A stretch of DNA of 64,000 nucleotides, from positions 124,001 to 188,000 of the forward strand of contig CAYQKV010000002.1 in NCBI GenBank assembly GCA_964418255.1. Direction: 5' to 3'. This document shows, one piece after another, positions 59,401 to 64,000 of this stretch; the stretch's first letter is position 1, and each line of letters starts with the position of its first letter. A program made the translations under genes and the position numbers. Origin of the DNA: CAG-1782 sp964418255 (lineage in GTDB: Bacteria; Bacillota; Clostridia; Christensenellales; DTU072). The notes under the pieces were generated by a model, which saw nothing but the letters and a program-made list of their open reading frames with translations, did not search any database and was not told the origin of the DNA.

Positions 59401-60395
59401 CTTCGCGTATGAACATCGGACAGGTGCTCGAAGTTCACCTCGGACTCGTGGCGAAAATGCTCGGGATTAAAGTTGCTACGCCGGTATTCGACGGCGCGAC
59501 GGAAAACGACATAAAAGACCTGTTCATGCAGAACGGACTTGCTAAGAAAGACTGCGACGGCAATCTCTACGTCGACGGAAAAGTTCAGCTTTACGACGGC
59601 AGAACGGGTGAACCTTTCGAAAACGAAGTCACCGTCGGTTATATGTATATGCTTAAACTTAACCACCTTGTCGACGACAAGATACACGCGAGAAGCACCG
59701 GTCCTTACAGCTTGGTTACGCAACAGCCTCTCGGAGGTAAAGCGCAATTCGGCGGACAGCGTTTCGGAGAAATGGAAGTCTGGGCGCTCGAAGCGTACGG
59801 CGCAAGCCATATTTTGCAGGAAGTGCTTACCGTTAAGTCGGACGACATCGTCGGAAGACAGAAAGTGTTCGACAGCATAATAAAGAACAACGTTACGACC
59901 GAACCGGGAATACCCGAAGCGTTCAAAGTTCTGAAAAAGGAAATTCAGGCGCTCGGACTGGAAGTCAAATTGTTCACCGACGACGACGAGGAAATCAAAC
60001 TTCCCGAAACCTACGACGACGAAAGAGAAATCGACAGACCTATTCGTCCCGTCAAGGAAGAAGTTCAGGAAGTCGATTTGTTCGAAGACGAGGCGAAAGA
60101 AGAATTCGCGAAAGATAAACTCTACGACGATGACGAGACCATCGGCGGCGGACTCGCGGGCGGACACGATTTCGGCGATATACTCGGCGGAAGCGGGCTT
60201 TCCGAAAACGAATACGACCTCGACGACATTCTCGGAGACGGCAGCGAGTTTATGGATATGGCTAAGCAGGATTTCGACGAATCCGACGACGAGGAAGACG
60301 ACCTTAAAACGCTTATGGGCGCGGAAGAGGTCGACGACGCGGGAATTGATAACGAAGACGTTCTCAACAGCGCTTTCGACGACAGCGATATATAA
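56448..60395 (+). CDS. rpoB: RNA polymerase beta subunit
   Basis: The product is 1315 residues. RRDR (rifampicin region) FFGSSQLSQFMDQPNPIAE and THKRKLSALGPGGL have wild-type residues at the usual resistance positions. GNKGVISRVLPKEDMPF and the C-terminal GGQRFGEMEVWALEAYGA are present. The ATG at 56448 has AAGGAG 7 nt upstream; an earlier in-frame ATG at 56358 adds 30 unlike residues. After about residue 1184 an acidic tail of roughly 130 residues (rich in Asp, Glu and Gly, ending DDSDI) extends past the usual end. rpoC starts 10 bp downstream. Confidence 0.97.
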   Translation: MSQRIHKTMCGKTERWTFSKIKPILDMPYLIEVQKESYDAFVRDGIREVFEDFSPISDYSGKFELEFLNHTTDGPCKYTIDECKERDATYTFPLHVTVRLTFKDTGVMQEKNIFMGDIPKMTDKGTFIINGAERVVVSQLVRSPGVYTVGVPDKNGVMRFNTTVIPTRGAWLEFEQDASNVLSVRVDKNRKITATVLLRALGYGTNEELYELFDNDPMIVATAAKDADINTMQLAKYELYRRMKPGETPTDNGVEILIRNTFYDSRRYDIHHVGRYKYNKKLSIESRIFGRTLTRDAVSPDGEIIAEAGEFIDDVKAKAIQNAGINVVYVSTEKDDESEDKEFKIIGNNVVDLGAFVSFDPKEIGIKEKVYYPALLSILESCEGDEVALKAAIAANKEDLVVNHITLDDIVASINYNLSMRYGFYPTDDIDHLSNRRVRSVGELLHNQFRIGIARLERVVKERMSIVQDPSEVTPQSLINIRPVSSAIREFFGSSQLSQFMDQPNPIAELTHKRKLSALGPGGLNRDRAGFEVRDVHHSHYGRMCPIETPEGQNIGLITSLSSYAKINEYGFIEAPYRKVDKVTHIVTDEVAYLTADEEDKYIVAQANEELDENSRFVHNRVTCRYRDDIKEFPSEKVDYMDVDPKQLVSVAASLIPFLENDDANRALMGSNMQRQAVPLLRPEAPIVGTGMEHKVAYDSGVCVIAKRSGVVKSVTADEIVVTADEGGEDVYELLKFKRSNQDTCVNQKPIVSKHDRVLKGEVLSDGPATQNGELALGRNILIGFMTWEGYNYEDAILISEELVKHDVFTTIHIEEYELEARDTKLGEENITRDIPNVSDDLLKNLDEEGIVMIGSEVKSGDYLVGKVTPKGETELTPEERLLRAIFGEKSREVRDVSLKVPHGCGGIVVGVKILTRENKDELDPGVNKLIRVYIAQKRKISVGDKMAGRHGNKGVISRVLPKEDMPFLADGTPLQIVLNPLGVPSRMNIGQVLEVHLGLVAKMLGIKVATPVFDGATENDIKDLFMQNGLAKKDCDGNLYVDGKVQLYDGRTGEPFENEVTVGYMYMLKLNHLVDDKIHARSTGPYSLVTQQPLGGKAQFGGQRFGEMEVWALEAYGASHILQEVLTVKSDDIVGRQKVFDSIIKNNVTTEPGIPEAFKVLKKEIQALGLEVKLFTDDDEEIKLPETYDDEREIDRPIRPVKEEVQEVDLFEDEAKEEFAKDKLYDDDETIGGGLAGGHDFGDILGGSGLSENEYDLDDILGDGSEFMDMAKQDFDESDDEEDDLKTLMGAEEVDDAGIDNEDVLNSAFDDSDI

Positions 60396-60405
60396 GAGGT
60401 GAGAT

Positions 60406-63400
60406 ATGGTAGAAATAAACAACTTTGATTCGATACAGATTAGCATAGCTTCGCCCGAGAAAATCAGAGAATGGTCTCACGGCGAGGTTACGAAACCCGA
60501 AACCATAAATTACAGAACCCAAAAACCCGAAAAGGACGGACTTTTCTGCGAAAGGATATTCGGACCCACGAAGGACTACGAGTGCCATTGCGGAAAGTAC
60601 AAGAGAGTAAGGTACAGAGGGGTTACCTGCGATAAGTGCGGCGTAGAGCTTACCAAAGCGAAGGTCCGCAGAGAGAGAATGGGACATATTGAGCTTGCCG
60701 CGCCGGTCACGCATATCTGGTATTTCAGAGGCGTACCGAGCAGAATAAGCACGATACTCAATATGAGCCCCAAGCAGGTCGAACAGGTAATCTATTTCGG
60801 AGCGATGGTCGTACTCGACCCCGGCAGAACCAACTTTGTCAAGAAACAGGTTATTAAAGACGAAGAGTACCGCAAAGCGGTGGAAGAATTCGGACCCAAC
60901 TGCTGCGTAGTGGGAATGGGAGCGGAAAGTCTGAAAGTTCTGTTGCAGGAAATCGACCTCGAAAAAGAGAGAGCGGAACTCAAAGAAATGCTCGCTCAGG
61001 AGAAAGAAGAGAGCCTGAAACGCACGAAGATAGCAAAACGTCTGGAAATCGTGGAAGCGTTCTACAAGTCGGGGAACAAACCCGAATGGATGGTAATGGA
61101 CGTTATTCCCGTACTTCCTCCGGATTTGAGACCTATGGTGCCCCTTGACGGCGGCAGATTCGCGGCGAGCGACTTGAACGAATTGTACCGCAGAGTTATC
61201 AACAGAAACAACCGTTTGAAGAAGATGATTGAAGGCGGCGCGCCGGAAATCGTCGTGAGAAACGAAAAGAGAATGTTGCAGGAAGCTGTCGACGCGCTTA
61301 TCGATAACGGAAGACACGGAAAGCCGATTACCGGCGCGGGCAACAGACAGCTCAAATGCCTGAGCGAGTTTTTGAGAGGTAAAAACGGACGTTTCCGTCA
61401 GAACCTTCTCGGAAAACGTGTCGACTATTCGGGGCGTTCGGTTATCGTCGTAGGACCGGAGCTGAAAATGTATCAGTGCGGACTTCCGAAAGAAATGGCG
61501 CTCGAACTGTTCAAACCTTTCGTGTACCAGAAATTGCAGGAAAAAGAAATCTGCCACAATATAAAGAGCGCGAAACGCGCGGTAGACAGGGTTAAACCCG
61601 AAGTATGGGACGTGCTGGAAGAGGTAATAAAAGACCACCCCGTACTCCTCAACCGTGCGCCTACCCTTCACAGATTGGGTATTCAGGCGTTCGAACCTGT
61701 GCTGGTCGAAGGCAGAGCGATTAAACTCCATCCGCTCGCGTGTACCGCATTCAACGCGGACTTCGACGGAGACCAGATGGCAGTTCACGTTCCGCTCAGT
61801 ATAGAGGCGCAGGCGGAAGCGAGAATACTTATGCTCGCGAGCAACAATATTCTCAAACTCAGCGACGGCAATTCAATCGTTACGCCTACCCAGGATATGG
61901 TTTTGGGTTCCTATTATCTTACTTTCGAGAAGACGGACAAGCCCACCGACCCAGAAGAAATTGCGAAACTCCGCACGTTCAAGGACGCGGACGAAGCGAA
62001 GATGGCGTATCAGTTGCACGATATTAAATTGCAGGACTGGATACGTGTAAGAATGAGCAAAGAGATAGACGGAAAAGTTTACAAGAAGCTCATCGTTACG
62101 ACGGTAGGAAAGATTATTTTCAACGAAGCTATACCGCAGGATTTGGGATTTGTGCCGAGAACCACGCCCGAAGAACAGCTTGACCTCGAAATCAATTTCA
62201 TTATAAAGAAGAAAGGGCTCGGGGAAATAGTCAACAAGTGCTTTAAGGCGAAAGGCGCGACGGAAGTCAGTATCGTGCTTGACAAAATCAAGGCGCTCGG
62301 ATACAGGTATTCGACAATCGGCGCGATAACCACAAGCGTTTTCGATATGAAGATACCGGGCAACAAGCAGACCATTCTTAACAGAGCGGAAGATAAAGTT
62401 CTGGAAATCGAGAAAAACTTCGCGCGAGGCAGAGCGACGGAAGACGAAAGATACAATCAGGTTATCAAAGTATGGAGCGACGCGACGGACGAAGTTTCCA
62501 AAGACTTGCAGCAAAACTTCGTGAACTTCGACAAGACCAACCCCATCTGGATGATGGCGGACTCGGGCGCTCGTGGTAGTATGCAACAGATTAAACAGCT
62601 TTCGGGTATGCGCGGACTTATGGCGGACCCGACCGGTAAGACGATAGAAATCCCCGTTAAATCTTCCTTCCGTGAAGGCTTGTCGGTTTTGGAATACTTC
62701 ATTTCCAGCCACGGCGCAAGAAAGGGCGGAGCGGATACCGCGCTTAAAACCGCAGACTCGGGTTACCTTACCCGTCGTCTCGTAGACGTAAGCCAGGACG
62801 TTATCATTAACGAAGAGGATTGCGGAGATAAGAGAGGTATGGCGGTTAAGGCGATGTACGACGTCAACAAACTGCTTATCGAAGGACTTGCGGAAAGAAT
62901 AACGGGAAGATTTTCCGTAGACGACATAGTCGACCCCGCGACGGGCGAAATAATCGTCGCCGCAGGCGAGATGATAAGAGAAGAAAAGGCGAAGAAAGTA
63001 GTCGACGCAGTGGGAGAAGACGGAGAGGTGAGAATCAGAAGCATACTTACCTGCCGTTCGAAACGCGGCGTGTGCGCGAAGTGCTACGGCGCGAATATGG
63101 CGAGCACGAACCCCGTAAAACTCGGCGAAGCCGTCGGTATCATCGCGGCGCAGTCGATAGGCGAACCGGGAACGCAGCTCACTATGAGAACCTTCCATAC
63201 GGGCGGCGTCGCGTCCAGCGCGGACATCACGCAAGGTCTTCCCCGTGTCGTGGAACTTGTCGAAGCGCGTAAACCGAAGGGACAAGCGACGGTTGCCGAC
63301 GTTAAAGGTAGAGTCACCGTTAAAGAAGAAGGCAACAACCGCACGGTAATACTTACGGGAGCGGAAGGAAAAGTCTTCGAATACAAAATTCCGTTCGGAG

Positions 63401-64000
63401 TCAAACTGCTTGTGGAAAACGGCAAAGAAATCGCCGCAGGCGACCCGCTGTTCGTAGGAAGCGTAGACCCGCACGATATTCTGAGAACCAAAGGCGTAAA
63501 CGGCGTTCAGGAAATGATAATAAAAGAAATTCAGAACGCATACCGCTCGAACGGCGTTCATATCAACGATAAACATATCGAAGTTATCGTGAGAAAGATG
63601 TTGCGCAAGGTTAAGGTAAGAAACCCGAACGACACCGACCTCATTCTCAACGAGTTAGTCGATATATCCACGCTCGAAGAGGCGAACGAAAAGGCGCTTG
63701 AAAACGGAGGAACTCCCGCTACGGCAATGAGAGTTCTGCTCGGTATCAGTAAAGCCGCGCTCGCTACGGATTCCTTCCTGTCGGCGGCGAGCTTCCAGGA
63801 AACGGCAAGAGTGCTTACCGACGCGGCAATCAAGAGCAAGAAAGACCACCTCATCGGGCTGAAAGAAAACGTCATTATCGGTAAACTCATACCTGCGGGA
63901 ACGGGAATGAAGAGATACACGAGTATCAAACTCGAAAGTCCCCTGTACGATAAAGCGGATATAAAAGAAGACAACTTCGACGAGGACAGAACCGCGCTTG
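60406..64000 (+). CDS. rpoC: RNA polymerase beta' subunit, 5' part, runs off the window
   Basis: The frame is open from ATG 60406 to the window end: 1198 codons, of a protein usually near 1200 or longer in Clostridia. The zinc ribbon CHCGKYKR...CDKCG is near 65-83, NADFDGDQM (three catalytic Asp) near 450, and the bridge-helix/trigger-loop region with GSKGS-like and RTFHTGG (about 935) follows. The last residues read are DEDRTAL. AGAGGTGAG precedes the ATG. It is co-transcribed with rpoB. Confidence 0.98.
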   Translation, partial: MVEINNFDSIQISIASPEKIREWSHGEVTKPETINYRTQKPEKDGLFCERIFGPTKDYECHCGKYKRVRYRGVTCDKCGVELTKAKVRRERMGHIELAAPVTHIWYFRGVPSRISTILNMSPKQVEQVIYFGAMVVLDPGRTNFVKKQVIKDEEYRKAVEEFGPNCCVVGMGAESLKVLLQEIDLEKERAELKEMLAQEKEESLKRTKIAKRLEIVEAFYKSGNKPEWMVMDVIPVLPPDLRPMVPLDGGRFAASDLNELYRRVINRNNRLKKMIEGGAPEIVVRNEKRMLQEAVDALIDNGRHGKPITGAGNRQLKCLSEFLRGKNGRFRQNLLGKRVDYSGRSVIVVGPELKMYQCGLPKEMALELFKPFVYQKLQEKEICHNIKSAKRAVDRVKPEVWDVLEEVIKDHPVLLNRAPTLHRLGIQAFEPVLVEGRAIKLHPLACTAFNADFDGDQMAVHVPLSIEAQAEARILMLASNNILKLSDGNSIVTPTQDMVLGSYYLTFEKTDKPTDPEEIAKLRTFKDADEAKMAYQLHDIKLQDWIRVRMSKEIDGKVYKKLIVTTVGKIIFNEAIPQDLGFVPRTTPEEQLDLEINFIIKKKGLGEIVNKCFKAKGATEVSIVLDKIKALGYRYSTIGAITTSVFDMKIPGNKQTILNRAEDKVLEIEKNFARGRATEDERYNQVIKVWSDATDEVSKDLQQNFVNFDKTNPIWMMADSGARGSMQQIKQLSGMRGLMADPTGKTIEIPVKSSFREGLSVLEYFISSHGARKGGADTALKTADSGYLTRRLVDVSQDVIINEEDCGDKRGMAVKAMYDVNKLLIEGLAERITGRFSVDDIVDPATGEIIVAAGEMIREEKAKKVVDAVGEDGEVRIRSILTCRSKRGVCAKCYGANMASTNPVKLGEAVGIIAAQSIGEPGTQLTMRTFHTGGVASSADITQGLPRVVELVEARKPKGQATVADVKGRVTVKEEGNNRTVILTGAEGKVFEYKIPFGVKLLVENGKEIAAGDPLFVGSVDPHDILRTKGVNGVQEMIIKEIQNAYRSNGVHINDKHIEVIVRKMLRKVKVRNPNDTDLILNELVDISTLEEANEKALENGGTPATAMRVLLGISKAALATDSFLSAASFQETARVLTDAAIKSKKDHLIGLKENVIIGKLIPAGTGMKRYTSIKLESPLYDKADIKEDNFDEDRTAL

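Noticed and set aside
57573..60446. A 957-codon open frame antisense to rpoB, and similar long antisense frames in the LRR gene
   Set aside because: The sense strand is a firmly identified gene; codon bias leaves few stops on the opposite strand. The antisense products are Phe/Arg/Val-rich and match nothing.

Overview
This window looks like a chromosomal segment of an anaerobic, Gram-positive-type Clostridia (Bacillota), most like the uncultured gut lineages related to Christensenellales or Oscillospirales. That placement is inference. It rests on sigma-A promoters of the TTGACA-N17-TATAAT type, AGGAGG ribosome sites, rho-independent terminators, many lipoproteins with Lys-rich leaders, ECF S components under riboswitches, SecG, a NAD(P)-type glutamate dehydrogenase, a YolD plus Y-family polymerase pair and giant BspA-type leucine-rich-repeat proteins. 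No prophage, insertion sequence with a transposase, CRISPR array, rRNA or tRNA was seen.

Layout. 1-1.1 kb: a DUF711/ACT-domain gene pair (the first cut by the window edge). 1.2-2.5 kb: a coiled-coil protein and a cluster of palindromic repeats. 2.5-3.6 kb: a membrane-anchored ComEC-like metallo-beta-lactamase protein. 4.1-21.2 kb: a 2713-residue BspA-like surface lipoprotein followed by a tightly packed housekeeping run (phosphoribosyltransferase, WalJ, two CPBP proteases, RlmH, M14 peptidase, TadA, Pth, Mfd). 21.4-26 kb: a SurA-like lipoprotein, a ProB-like kinase and a DUF4349 lipoprotein. 26-30 kb: a WYL regulator, an FMN-riboswitch-controlled S component, and the Y-family polymerase/YolD pair divergent from a ferritin-like gene. 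30-35.5 kb: a metallophosphoesterase, HU, ribosomal protein L9, a second BspA-like lipoprotein and SecG. 35.6-39.5 kb, minus strand: two G3E metal GTPases, a UPF0173 hydrolase and a membrane protein. 39.7-45.3 kb: GlyA, a 1 kb repeat block, two membrane proteins, and a PP-loop ATPase plus flavodoxin/ferredoxin pair. 46.4-50.6 kb: a preQ1-riboswitch queT, a deoxyinosine glycosylase, GdhA and a DUF1846 protein. 50.7-53.1 kb: an HTH pseudogene with one in-frame TAA, then GtrA-like/RqcP/IspDF on the minus strand. 53.4-56.1 kb: a two-gene flavoprotein operon (CrtI-like oxidoreductase and 2Fe-2S reductase). 56.4-64 kb: rpoB and rpoC, the latter cut by the window edge.

The most unusual item is a family of roughly 200-250 bp modular hairpin elements in the intergenic regions near 1.75, 2.3, 32.7, 40.9-41.5 and 41.7 kb. 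Three different versions of the main stem keep perfect pairing (compensatory changes), one locus carries three tandem 203-bp units, and two 45-bp derivatives keep only the ends. In three loci an element starts within about 10 bp of a stop codon, and at glyA the protein appears to lack its usual last 20-25 residues exactly there. Other points of interest are the acidic tail on RpoB, rpoBC without rplJL upstream, the His-rich 13-residue repeat in a metal GTPase, the CrtI-like/2Fe-2S operon with an operator-like palindrome, and the PP-loop/EFR1-type operon.
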